A stretch of DNA of 40,651 nucleotides. Origin: Bacteroidota bacterium. GTDB taxonomy: Bacteria; Bacteroidota; Bacteroidia; Chitinophagales; Chitinophagaceae. Each line of letters begins with the position of its first letter. Positions within the stretch are counted from its first letter, which is position 1. The notes under the pieces were generated by a model that was not told the DNA's origin, did no database searches, and saw only the letters and a list, made by a program, of their open reading frames with translations. Of the stretch, positions 24,702-33,823 are shown one piece after another. Position numbers and translations under genes: made by a program. The stretch spans positions 1 to 40,651 of the forward strand of contig JABDAP010000015.1 in NCBI GenBank assembly GCA_013289065.1, in the 5' to 3' direction.

Positions 24702-26456
24702 ATGGATCTGGTTACAATAAAAAAACTACTGTCGATCTTGGAAGGCTCTTTTAAGAAAAAAGCTTTTCTCCTGCAGCTATTGCTTATCATCGGTGTATTG
24801 TTTGAGTCTGCGGGTTTGGGTTTGGTTATTCCGCTTGTTGCTGTGGTTACAGATGCACAGGCTTCGAGTCATAATTTTTTTATCAGGGGTATAAAAAATA
24901 TTACGGGTGAGATCAGCAATTCGCAACTTGTATTGATCGTTCTGGGATGCTTTGTTTTGTTTTATGTGATCAAAACCGTTTTTCTTTCATTTGTTGTATG
25001 GAAGCAATCTGAATTTACACAAGGGTTATCGCGAAATGTATCAACCCGGTTATACCGCGGGTATTTATTACAGCCTTATGCATTTTACTTAGATAAAAAT
25101 TCCGGTGTACTGATCAAAAATGTGATCTCAGAGATCAGTTCATTCACAGGGTTTGTACAGGCGTTAATGTACCTGCAAACAGAATTGTCTGTGTTGGTGG
25201 GTATTGTGGCCACATTACTTTATCTGCAGCCACTTGGCGCGATCATTGTTTTTTGTTTTGTTGGAGGTGTGAGTTACCTGTTGTTTTATTTCTCCAAAAA
25301 AAGAATAACGGTCTGGGGCAAGGCGCGCCAGAAATATGACGGGCTGCGTACAAAAAATTTATCGCAGGGGTTTAATGGTATACCTGAATTGAAATTGTTT
25401 CATAAGGAAAATTATTTTCTGAACAGGTATGATGAGTTCAATAAAAGTTATTATGATTCGCAGCGAAGGGTTCAGTTTGTACAGCAGGTGCAACGTTTTT
25501 ATCTTGAACTGGTTTTGATCGTGAGTATTGTGCTCATTGCATTAACGGTAATATTTCAGGGCAAACAGATCGGTTCGATCCTGCCATCACTGAGTTTATT
25601 TCTTTTTGCTTCGCTGCGTTTACTGCCATCATCAAACAGGGTAATTGCCAATTTGCAGACGATGCGTTTTGCCAAACCGGGTGTTGATCTTGTGTATGAA
25701 GAGTTCAATAATTTTCAACCGGAACAAAAAGACAATAAAGAAACAGGAACCGGAAATATCCATTCGGTCAATGCATCTATCCGGTTCAAGGATATCGATT
25801 TTACTTATCCATCAGAACAGCATAAAGCGCTCGATTCGATCAACCTTGATATTGCCGCAGGCTCTGTTGTGGGTGTGATCGGCCAGAGTGGTTCAGGCAA
25901 AACTACCCTGGTAAATATTATGACAGGATTGCTGAAACCTGATGCCGGGCAAATACTGATCGATGAAAAAGAGGTTACCGGCTCGATCAAAGAACTGCAG
26001 AAGTTTATCGGCTATGTTCCGCAAACTATTTTTTTATTGGATGATACCTTACAAAGAAATATCGCTTTTGGTGTTCCGGATGAAGAGATCGATCACCGGA
26101 AAATTCTGGCTGCGATCGAAGCTGCACAATTGGATACCGTTGTAGATAATCTCGCTGAAGGTGTGGATGCAATGGTTGGAGAGCGGGGTATAAAACTTTC
26201 AGGCGGTCAAAGACAACGGATAGGAATTGCCAGAGCTTTGTATAATGACCCTGAGGTATTGATCCTCGATGAAGGAACGAGTGCGCTGGATACCGAAACC
26301 GAAAATTATATTATGGAATCCGTGGCCCGCTTAAAAGGTAAACTCACGATCATATTGATCGCGCATCGTTATTCGACATTGCATTTTTGCGATATCGTTT
26401 ATAAGATGCAGCAGGGAAAGATCATCAGTAAAGGAAAACTGGAAGAACTGGTTTGA
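24702..26456 (+). CDS. ABC exporter/flippase of PglK/MsbA type
   Basis: A 584-residue half-transporter with an N-terminal membrane domain of about six helices (to about residue 320) fused to an ATPase domain. The Walker A is GQSGSGKTT (394-402), the signature LSGGQRQ starts at residue 499, Walker B is VLILDEGTSALD, and the H-loop IAHRYST follows. The form is that of the PglK-like lipid-linked oligosaccharide flippases and MsbA-type exporters. At the head of a sugar-acid locus it most likely moves a lipid-linked glycan across the inner membrane; that is inference from context. The gene begins behind the promoter at 24559-24586 and ends 13 nt before the next ATG. Confidence 0.85.
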   Translation: MDLVTIKKLLSILEGSFKKKAFLLQLLLIIGVLFESAGLGLVIPLVAVVTDAQASSHNFFIRGIKNITGEISNSQLVLIVLGCFVLFYVIKTVFLSFVVWKQSEFTQGLSRNVSTRLYRGYLLQPYAFYLDKNSGVLIKNVISEISSFTGFVQALMYLQTELSVLVGIVATLLYLQPLGAIIVFCFVGGVSYLLFYFSKKRITVWGKARQKYDGLRTKNLSQGFNGIPELKLFHKENYFLNRYDEFNKSYYDSQRRVQFVQQVQRFYLELVLIVSIVLIALTVIFQGKQIGSILPSLSLFLFASLRLLPSSNRVIANLQTMRFAKPGVDLVYEEFNNFQPEQKDNKETGTGNIHSVNASIRFKDIDFTYPSEQHKALDSINLDIAAGSVVGVIGQSGSGKTTLVNIMTGLLKPDAGQILIDEKEVTGSIKELQKFIGYVPQTIFLLDDTLQRNIAFGVPDEEIDHRKILAAIEAAQLDTVVDNLAEGVDAMVGERGIKLSGGQRQRIGIARALYNDPEVLILDEGTSALDTETENYIMESVARLKGKLTIILIAHRYSTLHFCDIVYKMQQGKIISKGKLEELV

Positions 26457-26469
26457 CCGGTTGAAAAAA

Positions 26470-27387
26470 ATGGCTAAGAAAAAAATTCTGTTTACAGGCG
26501 GATCGGGTTTATTGGCATTGAACTGGGCATTGTTGCCGGCTGATGCGTATGATGTTGTTTTGGGGCTTCACAAAAAAAATATTTCTGTGAACAACCTTGT
26601 TACGATGATCATAGACATGGAAACCATAACAGGCTTTTCTGCTGTTTTAGAAAACATCAAACCTGATATAGTGATTCATTGTGCAGGATTGGCTAATGTG
26701 GAAGCCTGTGAAGCCGATCCATCCATGGCCTATCATGTGAATGTTGAACTGTCGGTAAATGTTGCCGGTGCGTGTAAAATGCATGGAATACATTTCGTTT
26801 ATATTTCAACCGACCATTTGTTCTCCGGAAAAAAGGCACTTGTTTCTGAAGATGAAATACCCTCACCCGTTAATGAATACGGCAAAACAAAACTGGAAGC
26901 AGAAAAAAAGATCCTCGAAATATCCGACCGGTTTTTATCCATAAGGACAAATTTTTATGGATGGGGGCCTGCATACCGGCAGTCATTCAGCGATATGATC
27001 ATCACTAATATCCGCAACAAAAAACCTGTTTCACTTTTTGAAGATTTTTATTATACACCTATTCTTATTGAGGAACTCGGTTACACAGTAATGGAACTGG
27101 TGAGCAAACATGCAAACGGCATTTTTAATGTTACAGGAAATGAAAGGATCTCAAAATCAGTATTCGGCAACAGGGTGGCGGATCGATTTGGATTAGATAA
27201 ATCGCTGATCAGGATCTCGAAATTTTCAGAAAGAAAAGACCTGGTGAAACGTCCGGCCGACTTAAGCCTTTCCAATAAAAAAGTATGTACTTTTTTGAAC
27301 AGGGAGGTCGGCAATATCGATGCAAATATTGAAAAGCTGTTCCTACAAGAAAAAACAGGTTTCTCCAACATAATACAGAACGTATGA
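26470..27387 (+). CDS. RmlD-like nucleotide-sugar reductase (extended SDR)
   Basis: This 305-residue short-chain dehydrogenase resembles RmlD, the dTDP-4-dehydrorhamnose reductase group. It has the NAD(P)-binding FTGGSGLLAL (residues 8-17), STDHLFSGKK (113-122) and the catalytic pair Tyr137 and Lys141 in EYGKTK. FYYTPILIEELGYTVMELV and GIFNVTGNERISKSVF are RmlD-like C-terminal pieces. It lacks the PseB-type dehydratase signature, so it does not explain the first step of pseudaminic acid synthesis. The exact sugar is unknown. A TTG at 26461 would add three residues. Its end overlaps the pseC start by 4 nt (ATGA). Confidence 0.75.
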   Translation: MAKKKILFTGGSGLLALNWALLPADAYDVVLGLHKKNISVNNLVTMIIDMETITGFSAVLENIKPDIVIHCAGLANVEACEADPSMAYHVNVELSVNVAGACKMHGIHFVYISTDHLFSGKKALVSEDEIPSPVNEYGKTKLEAEKKILEISDRFLSIRTNFYGWGPAYRQSFSDMIITNIRNKKPVSLFEDFYYTPILIEELGYTVMELVSKHANGIFNVTGNERISKSVFGNRVADRFGLDKSLIRISKFSERKDLVKRPADLSLSNKKVCTFLNREVGNIDANIEKLFLQEKTGFSNIIQNV

Positions 27388-28586
27388 TACCTTATGGAAG
27401 ACAGGATATTTCGGAAGAAGATATCCAGGCAGTAACTGATGTGTTGCGATCCGATTTTTTAACGCAGGGAAAATTAGTTCCCGCTTTTGAAAGAGCTGTT
27501 GCCTCTTATTGTACTGCAAAATTAGGCGTTGCGGTTAATAGCGCTACATCTGCATTACATGTGGCTTGCCTTGCATTGGGTGTGGGAAAAGAAGATATTG
27601 TATGGACAAGCCCTATTACGTTTGTTGCTTCAGCGAATTGCGCAATTTATTGCGGGGCAACTGTTGATTTTGTTGATATTGACAGCAGAACATATAATAT
27701 GTCTGTTGAAGCATTGCAGAAAAAATTGATCACTGCTAAAAAAGCAGGTAAGCTTCCGAAAGTTGTTATTCCTGTTCACCTGGCGGGGCAATCGTGTGAT
27801 ATGGAATCTATCTTCCGGTTAAGTAAGGAATATGGTTTTGCAATTATCGAAGATGCATCGCATTGTATTGGCGGAAAATATAAGGGTGTACCGATCGGCA
27901 GTTGCAGATACAGTTCCATAGCAGTATTTAGTTTTCACCCGGTTAAGATCATTACAACAGGAGAAGGCGGCATGGCAACAACGAATGACCCTGTATTGGC
28001 TAAGCGTATGGCGCATTTCAGAAGTCATGGAATTGTGCGGTATGCAGATGAAATGACACATGAGCCTGATGGCCCGTGGTTTTATCAGCAGATCGATCTC
28101 GGATTTAATTATAGAATGACGGATATACAGGCCGCACTTGGATTGAGCCAGTTGAAACGGTTGGATGATTTTGTTGCAAAACGTCATGAGATCGCCAAAC
28201 GATATAATGAGATACTTACAGAACCATGGCTCACGCTTCCGTGGCAGGATCCTGATACATACTCTGCGTTTCATCTGTATATAATCCGGGTACAAGAAAA
28301 TAACCCGATTGTAAATCATTTGCAGTTATTTACTATGTTGAGATCAGCAGGTATTTTGGTTAACCTGCATTATATACCGGTGTACCGTCATCCATTTTAT
28401 CAACGGATGGGATTTGATGTTGCTGATTTTCCGGAAGCAGAATCTTATTATGCAGAAGCTATCAGCCTGCCCATGTTCACAACACTTACAGCAGAACAAC
28501 AGGATATCGTTGCGGCATGTGTTAACCAGAAAACAGCTGTTGATAAAACTGATGAAGAATTAAAAGGGTTTCAAAATATTTTCTAA
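27384..28586 (+). CDS. pseC: PseC: UDP-4-amino-4,6-dideoxy-N-acetyl-beta-L-altrosamine transaminase
   Basis: PseC transfers an amino group from glutamate to the 4-keto sugar in pseudaminic acid synthesis. The 400-residue DegT/DnrJ-type enzyme has the start MIPYGRQDISEEDIQAVTDVL, VAVNSATSALHVACLALG, and the PLP site with Lys188 in FHPVKIITTGEGG. GFNYRMTDIQAALGLSQL and the final IPVYRHPFYQRMG are typical for PseC. The length fits the family. The PseB dehydratase that makes its substrate is not in the window. It is 4 nt overlapped with the gene before it, and the next gene begins 28 nt later. Confidence 0.88.
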   Translation: MIPYGRQDISEEDIQAVTDVLRSDFLTQGKLVPAFERAVASYCTAKLGVAVNSATSALHVACLALGVGKEDIVWTSPITFVASANCAIYCGATVDFVDIDSRTYNMSVEALQKKLITAKKAGKLPKVVIPVHLAGQSCDMESIFRLSKEYGFAIIEDASHCIGGKYKGVPIGSCRYSSIAVFSFHPVKIITTGEGGMATTNDPVLAKRMAHFRSHGIVRYADEMTHEPDGPWFYQQIDLGFNYRMTDIQAALGLSQLKRLDDFVAKRHEIAKRYNEILTEPWLTLPWQDPDTYSAFHLYIIRVQENNPIVNHLQLFTMLRSAGILVNLHYIPVYRHPFYQRMGFDVADFPEAESYYAEAISLPMFTTLTAEQQDIVAACVNQKTAVDKTDEELKGFQNIF

Positions 28587-28613
28587 ACCCATGTTTTACC
28601 TGATCTTATTTCA

Positions 28614-30332
28614 ATGAGAACCTTCAGCGATCTAAAAAAGAATTTAAAAAAAGATTTTTCCGGTTTACAAACTGTCAGGGTTGCATTGCTGGGTGATACG
28701 GCTACACAATTCCTGAACCAGTCTTTACGCGGTACCGGGTTCGATCGCGGGTTTGATCTCATTATATGGGAAGCAGATTTTAACCAGGTTGAACGGCAGG
28801 TGTTTGATGTTTCCTCTGAATTGTATGCATTCAGGCCGGAACTGGTTATTATTTTTCATTCTTCGCATGCCTTGCTTCAGAAATATAATAAGCAGGAAGG
28901 ATCACAAAGCCACTTCGCAGAAACAGAACTGGCATCTGTGCAGCAGCTTTGTTCAACTATCCGCGAAAACAGTAACGCTGAAATTATTTTTTATAATTAT
29001 ACAGAGATCGATGATTCGGTTTTTGGAAACTATGCAAATAAAAATAAGTCGTCTTTTTTGTTCCAGTTGCGCAAACTGAATTACGAACTAATGCTTTGGG
29101 CATCGGATCATTCGGGAATACATATCTCTGACCTGTCATCCCTGCAAAACCAATATGGATCGAATGTTTTTTTTCATCCATCGGTTTACATCAACAGTTC
29201 AATGGTATTGAGCATAGAAATTTTGCCCGCAGTTGCTTCGCGAACCATGGATATTATCGGTGCACTGTATGGTAAAATAAAAAAATGTTTGATACTTGAT
29301 CTTGATAATACGCTTTGGGGTGGTGTGATCGGTGACGATGGAATTGAAAACATACAGGTTGGCAATCTCGGGATAGGCAAAGCGTTTACTGAATTTCAAT
29401 ACTGGATAAAAAAATTACAGCAACGCGGAGTGATACTTGCGGTTTGCAGCAAGAATACAGAATCGATCGCGAAGGAACCCTTTGAAAAGCATCCCGATAT
29501 GGTTTTGCGTTTAGCGGATATTGCCGTGTTTATTGCCAACTGGGAAAACAAGATCGATAATCTCAGACAGATACAAAACACCCTCCATATTGGTTTCGAC
29601 TCAATGGTTTTTCTCGATGATAACCCGTTCGAAAGAAATATGGTAAGAGAAAATATTGAAGATATTGTGGTGCCGGAATTGCCCGAAGATCCCGCTGATT
29701 ATTTAACCTATCTCTATTCACTGAACCTTTTTGAAACGGTTTCCGTTTCAAAAGAAGACAGCGAACGCACCAAGCAATACCAGGTGGAAGCACAGAGAAA
29801 TACAGTGCAGAAAAAGTTTGCCAATGAAGAAGCATTCCTGGAAAGCCTGAACATGGTTTCATTGGTAGAACCTTTTACGAAATTCAATACACCAAGGGTT
29901 GCACAATTGTCACAACGATCCAATCAATTCAATTTACGCACCGTCAGGTATTCTGAAACTGATATTGCACAACTTGCCGGTTCAAAAGATATTTTCCCTT
30001 TTACATTCACACTGGAAGATAAATTTGGCGATAACGGGCTGATCTGTATTGTTATCTTACAAAAAGAAAGCGGCACAACTTTATTCATCGATACCTGGCT
30101 GATGAGTTGCCGCGTTCTGAAAAGAGGAATGGAACAATTTGTATTGAATACGATCGCCCATTTTACAGCTGAAAATAATTTTGTTTTTCTTAAGGGCGAA
30201 TACATACCAACGGCTAAAAATGAACTCGTGAAAGATCATTATCAAAAACTTGGATTTGAAAAAGAAGGAGATCATTGGCTGCTGAATGTGCAGCATTATA
30301 TAGACCGTAAATCTTTTATTTCAAAAAAATAA
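28614..30332 (+). CDS. FkbH-like HAD-IIIC protein
   Basis: This is a 572-residue FkbH-like protein with an N-terminal SGNH-like region (about 20-200), a HAD domain starting with ILDLDNTLWGG (Asp229 and Asp231) and containing CSKNTE and FLDDNPFERN, and a C-terminal GNAT-like domain (about 400-565). FkbH-type proteins take a phosphoglyceryl unit from 1,3-bisphosphoglycerate and load it on an acyl carrier protein. The acyl carrier gene lies 6 nt downstream, strongly suggesting a pair. By position, between pseC and pseG, it sits where PseH is normally found. It could supply the acyl group of the sugar, or a separate acyl donor; the acyl group is not readable from the sequence. Confidence 0.82.
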   Translation: MRTFSDLKKNLKKDFSGLQTVRVALLGDTATQFLNQSLRGTGFDRGFDLIIWEADFNQVERQVFDVSSELYAFRPELVIIFHSSHALLQKYNKQEGSQSHFAETELASVQQLCSTIRENSNAEIIFYNYTEIDDSVFGNYANKNKSSFLFQLRKLNYELMLWASDHSGIHISDLSSLQNQYGSNVFFHPSVYINSSMVLSIEILPAVASRTMDIIGALYGKIKKCLILDLDNTLWGGVIGDDGIENIQVGNLGIGKAFTEFQYWIKKLQQRGVILAVCSKNTESIAKEPFEKHPDMVLRLADIAVFIANWENKIDNLRQIQNTLHIGFDSMVFLDDNPFERNMVRENIEDIVVPELPEDPADYLTYLYSLNLFETVSVSKEDSERTKQYQVEAQRNTVQKKFANEEAFLESLNMVSLVEPFTKFNTPRVAQLSQRSNQFNLRTVRYSETDIAQLAGSKDIFPFTFTLEDKFGDNGLICIVILQKESGTTLFIDTWLMSCRVLKRGMEQFVLNTIAHFTAENNFVFLKGEYIPTAKNELVKDHYQKLGFEKEGDHWLLNVQHYIDRKSFISKK

Positions 30333-30338
30333 TAAGGA

Positions 30339-30575
30339 ATGGAACGAAAAGAGATCCTGAAGCAGGTGAATGATATTTTTATCGATATCCTCGATAATGA
30401 ATCGATCGTGTTAACCGATCAGACAACCGCAGCTGATATAGAAGAATGGGATTCCTTAACTCATATACAGTTGGTAGTAGCCATTGAAAAACATTTTAAG
30501 ATCCGTTTTGCATCAAAAGAAATACAAAGCTGGAAAAACGTGCGAGAAATGATTACCGCCATAGAAAGTAAATAG
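30339..30575 (+). CDS. Acyl carrier protein
   Basis: A 78-residue acyl carrier protein with the phosphopantetheine attachment site WDSLTHIQL (Ser39) and the usual four-helix charge pattern, rich in Asp/Glu. AATAAGGA just upstream of the ATG may act as a ribosome binding site. It follows the FkbH-like gene at 6 nt and is most likely loaded by it. It is not the housekeeping acpP, which normally lies with fab genes, but a dedicated copy for this locus. Confidence 0.9.
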   Translation: MERKEILKQVNDIFIDILDNESIVLTDQTTAADIEEWDSLTHIQLVVAIEKHFKIRFASKEIQSWKNVREMITAIESK

Positions 30576-30605
30576 CGCTCTTTGGTTCAACCGCTTTTCC
30601 ATAAT

Positions 30606-31628
30606 ATGAAACAAAAAAAATTAGACACACTTCTTATTCTTCGCGGATTGCTGGCGGTTTCTGTTGTTGTGTGGCATATTAATGAGTCAAATCAAAATAT
30701 TCCCGCAATAATCAATATACCAGGAAGGACAGCTGTCTGGTTTTTCTTTGGGATTTCTGGATATGTGATAGCTTATGGTTTTCTTACAAAGCGTTATTTT
30801 TTAAATGCAACAGATATCAAGGCATTTTATATAAACCGGTTTTTAAGAATATATCCTTTGTTCCTGCTATTGTCGCTGTTGACTGTTTTTACGGAATATA
30901 TGTTAACAGGCAACTGGCTAATTGAGTTCAAGGATGTTCCCGCACAACTTTTTATGCTGCAGTTTAATCATGAATATATTTTAAATGGTGTATTCTGGAC
31001 GTTGGGAATTGAAGTGCAGTTTTATTTGATCGCACCTTTACTTGCGGTTTTATTATTGAAGCTATCACGAAATGTTTATTTGATCAGTATTGGAATTTAT
31101 CTGGTCATGCTGGCTTGGGTTCCTTTTGCTTTTTATTTTTTTGGGTGGAGTTTTGATGGAAGAAATTTACCTGGCCAACTCTCTCATTTCTTTATTGGCA
31201 TGATCGGCTGCCGGGTAGTAACAGATAACAAACAACCGAAAATAAACAGATATGTTTTGGCAGGTATTATTTTAGTGATCATTCTGTTCACTAACTATTT
31301 ATATCAATACCAGATTAAATTTTACTGGACGCTTGGAACCGTCCTGATCGATATCGCCATACTGGCGGCAATCTTTTTGCATACGCAACTCAAACACAAG
31401 ACAGTTCTGTCAAACCATTTATTTCTACGCGCACTTATTTTGCTGGGTATGATATCGTATGGAATTTATGCATGGCACCCTTATCTGATAAAATATATTT
31501 CATGGCTGAATAAAAGCATCACCCTGTCTGTAATTACAAGTGTGTTTGTCGCTTTTTTATCTTACAAACTGATGGAGCAACCCATATTGCAATTAAAAAG
31601 GCACCATAAAACAGGGGCTGTGAAATAA
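30606..31628 (+). CDS. Membrane acyltransferase (acyltransferase 3 family)
   Basis: A 340-residue integral membrane protein of the OafA-like acyltransferase 3 family, with about ten helices. The catalytic-type His is in VVVWHINES in the first helix and the RxxR motif is in FYINRFLRIYP. Such proteins move acyl groups, often acetyl, to sugars at the inner membrane. A TTG at 30582 would add eight residues; the ATG at 30606 starts the usual MKQKKLDTLLILRGL. The gene looks more AT-rich than its neighbours. It ends in TAATG, overlapping the next start by 1 nt. It may transfer an acyl group to the glycan; acceptance from the nearby carrier protein is only a possibility. Confidence 0.88.
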   Translation: MKQKKLDTLLILRGLLAVSVVVWHINESNQNIPAIINIPGRTAVWFFFGISGYVIAYGFLTKRYFLNATDIKAFYINRFLRIYPLFLLLSLLTVFTEYMLTGNWLIEFKDVPAQLFMLQFNHEYILNGVFWTLGIEVQFYLIAPLLAVLLLKLSRNVYLISIGIYLVMLAWVPFAFYFFGWSFDGRNLPGQLSHFFIGMIGCRVVTDNKQPKINRYVLAGIILVIILFTNYLYQYQIKFYWTLGTVLIDIAILAAIFLHTQLKHKTVLSNHLFLRALILLGMISYGIYAWHPYLIKYISWLNKSITLSVITSVFVAFLSYKLMEQPILQLKRHHKTGAVK

Positions 31629-32497
31629 TGAGTACGAACATCATTCTCGGTACTGCTCAGTTTGGATTAGACTATGGCATAAATAATAAAAAAGGCAAGC
31701 CTTCTGAAAAAAATGTTTTTGAAATATTGCAGCAGGCATTTGAATCAGGCATTCATACTTTAGACAGCGCTGTAGTATATGGTAACGCACAGGAAATCAT
31801 CGGAGGGTTTCATAAAGGAAAAAATGTTTGTTTTGATATCAACACTAAATTCACTGCAACATCTCCACAGGAACTCAGAATCGAATTAACGCAAACACTT
31901 GGTCAGTTAGGTGTTAAAAAAATACATACCTGGTTCTATCACAGGTTTGAAGATTACAACAAGTATCCGGCATTGCTGGCTGAATTGAGTAAAATAAAAA
32001 AAGAAGAACAGGTTGGACAGATCGGTGTATCCATTTATACAAACGAAGAATTTGAAACAGTGATCGATGATGATGCGATCGATGCAATACAAATTCCATT
32101 TAACCTGCTGGACAATGTACGTCAACGTGGATACTTGCTCAAGAAAGCAAAACAAAAAAATAAAACAATACAGGTACGTTCCGTTTTTTTGCAGGGATTG
32201 TTCTTTGTTGATATGCAGCAATTGCAAGACGGGCTTTTACCGTTGAAGCCTTATCTTGAAAAAATCCATACTGTTGCCAGAGAATCAAAGCTGTCAATGC
32301 AAAATTTATGTTTACAATATGCAGTATCACAACCGGAAATTGATGAGATCATCATTGGTGTTGATACAAAACAACAGTTACTGGATAACCTACATTCTTT
32401 GCAGATGAAGCTTCCCCGGCATGTTCAGCAGGAAATAGATGAGATCGATGTAAAAGAAACAAACCTGCTATATCCTTTCAACTGGAATAAAAAATAA
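31628..32497 (+). CDS. Aldo/keto reductase
   Basis: A 289-residue aldo/keto reductase with the standard tetrad visible: Asp46 and Tyr51 in LDSAVVYGN, Lys74 in NTKF, and His105 in FYHRFED. It begins IILGTAQFGLDYGINN, a form common in polysaccharide and nonulosonic-acid loci. It should reduce or oxidise a sugar-type carbonyl with NAD(P)H. Its start overlaps the previous stop by 1 nt and the next gene starts immediately after its stop, so the two are translated together. Its substrate is unknown. The context suggests a partner of the following aminotransferase. Confidence 0.85.
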   Translation: MSTNIILGTAQFGLDYGINNKKGKPSEKNVFEILQQAFESGIHTLDSAVVYGNAQEIIGGFHKGKNVCFDINTKFTATSPQELRIELTQTLGQLGVKKIHTWFYHRFEDYNKYPALLAELSKIKKEEQVGQIGVSIYTNEEFETVIDDDAIDAIQIPFNLLDNVRQRGYLLKKAKQKNKTIQVRSVFLQGLFFVDMQQLQDGLLPLKPYLEKIHTVARESKLSMQNLCLQYAVSQPEIDEIIIGVDTKQQLLDNLHSLQMKLPRHVQQEIDEIDVKETNLLYPFNWNKK

Positions 32498-33823
32498 ATG
32501 AACAAAAAGAAACTTATTTATACAGAAAATATAAAATTATCTGAACGTGCCAACAGATTGATACCGGGTGGCGCACATACATACAGCAAAGGCGATGACC
32601 AGTTCCCGGCAAATGCTCCCAAAATTATTGACAGAGGATCGGGCTGCAAAGTTTGGGATGTTGATGGTAATGAATTCACCGATATGGCGATGTCGCTGGG
32701 TACGGTTATTATGGGACATGCATACGAACCCGTGCTCGAAGCTGTTCGCAAAGAACTGAACCGTGGTGTAAATTTTTTGCGGCCATCAGTAATTGAAGGA
32801 GAATTGGCAGAGCTGTTGGTTGACCTGATACCATCTGCCGAAATGGTGAAGTTTGGCAAACATGGGTCCGATGCGGTTACCGGCGCTGTAAAACTTGCCC
32901 GCGCATATACAGGAAGAAAATATGTTGCGCGTTGTGCGGAAGATGCGTTCAATGCTATTCACGACTGGTTCATAGGGTCAACTGTTATTACGCGCGGTGT
33001 TCCGGAAGAGATACAATCGCTTACACTCAAGTTTACTTATAATGACCTGGCAAGCTGCGAAAAACTTTTTGCACAACATCCCGGAGAGATCGCTTGTTTT
33101 ATTCTGGAACCCATTTCGTTTGTGGAGCCAGCCGATGGCTTTCTTGAAAAATTAAAAATGCTTTGTGAAAAGAACGGAACGCTTTTGATATTTGATGAAG
33201 TAGTTTCCGGTTTTCGTTTTGACCTGGGCGGTGCGCAAAAAATGATTGGCGTAACACCGCACCTCTCTGCTTTTGGAAAAGCAATGGCTAATGGATTTTC
33301 TGTAAGTGCGCTGGTTGGGCAAAAAGAATTTATGCGGTTAGGCGGTATCACACATGAACAGGAGCGCGTTTTTTTATTGTCAACAACACATGGCGGCGAA
33401 ACTCATAGCATCGCAGCATCCATTGCATGTATCAATGAAATAAAAAAACAAAACGCCATTAAACATTTCTGGGATGCGGGTAAGGCGCTGATGGAAGGAA
33501 TTAAAAATGCAGCGGCAGAGACCGGCGCTGAAAAATATATTTCCGTGTCCGGATATACCGTAAAACCTGCTTTTGCTTTTAAAGATGAAACAGGAGAAGT
33601 TTCGATGGTTGCACGCACCTTGTTTTTACAGGAGACCATTGCCCGCGGATTGCTGATGCCTTATGTTGTGCCATGCTTCGCTCACAAAAAAGAAGATATT
33701 GATTTTGCGGTTGCCTGTATAAAAGATGCATTACAGGTAATGAAAGATGCAGCCGAAGGAAGCGGAATGGCTGCTGCTATTGAAGGCCGCATTGTTAAAC
33801 CGGTATTCAGAAAATTTAATTGA
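32498..33823 (+). CDS. Glutamate-1-semialdehyde aminotransferase-like enzyme
   Basis: A 441-residue class III PLP aminotransferase of the glutamate-1-semialdehyde aminomutase type. It shows RLIPGGAHTYSKGDDQFP at the N terminus, FGKHGSDAVTGAVKLARAYTGR, LLIFDEVVSGFR (PLP-binding Asp) and the Schiff-base Lys261 in SAFGKAMANG. It is unlikely to be the heme-pathway hemL, because it lies inside a sugar operon and has a different N terminus. Such paralogues occur in surface-glycan loci next to NeuB and SpsF-like genes, to my memory, but their substrate is not known to me. It starts directly after the AKR stop and its own stop overlaps the pseI start. Confidence 0.85.
   Translation: MNKKKLIYTENIKLSERANRLIPGGAHTYSKGDDQFPANAPKIIDRGSGCKVWDVDGNEFTDMAMSLGTVIMGHAYEPVLEAVRKELNRGVNFLRPSVIEGELAELLVDLIPSAEMVKFGKHGSDAVTGAVKLARAYTGRKYVARCAEDAFNAIHDWFIGSTVITRGVPEEIQSLTLKFTYNDLASCEKLFAQHPGEIACFILEPISFVEPADGFLEKLKMLCEKNGTLLIFDEVVSGFRFDLGGAQKMIGVTPHLSAFGKAMANGFSVSALVGQKEFMRLGGITHEQERVFLLSTTHGGETHSIAASIACINEIKKQNAIKHFWDAGKALMEGIKNAAAETGAEKYISVSGYTVKPAFAFKDETGEVSMVARTLFLQETIARGLLMPYVVPCFAHKKEDIDFAVACIKDALQVMKDAAEGSGMAAAIEGRIVKPVFRKFN

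Noticed and set aside
26470..27387. PseB dehydratase for the first pseudaminic acid step
   Set aside because: Its motifs are RmlD-like (TGGSGLLA, YGKTK) and the PseB pattern is not seen.
32498..33823. Heme-pathway hemL
   Set aside because: It lies inside a sugar-acid operon, and the N-terminal region fits the surface-glycan paralogues better.
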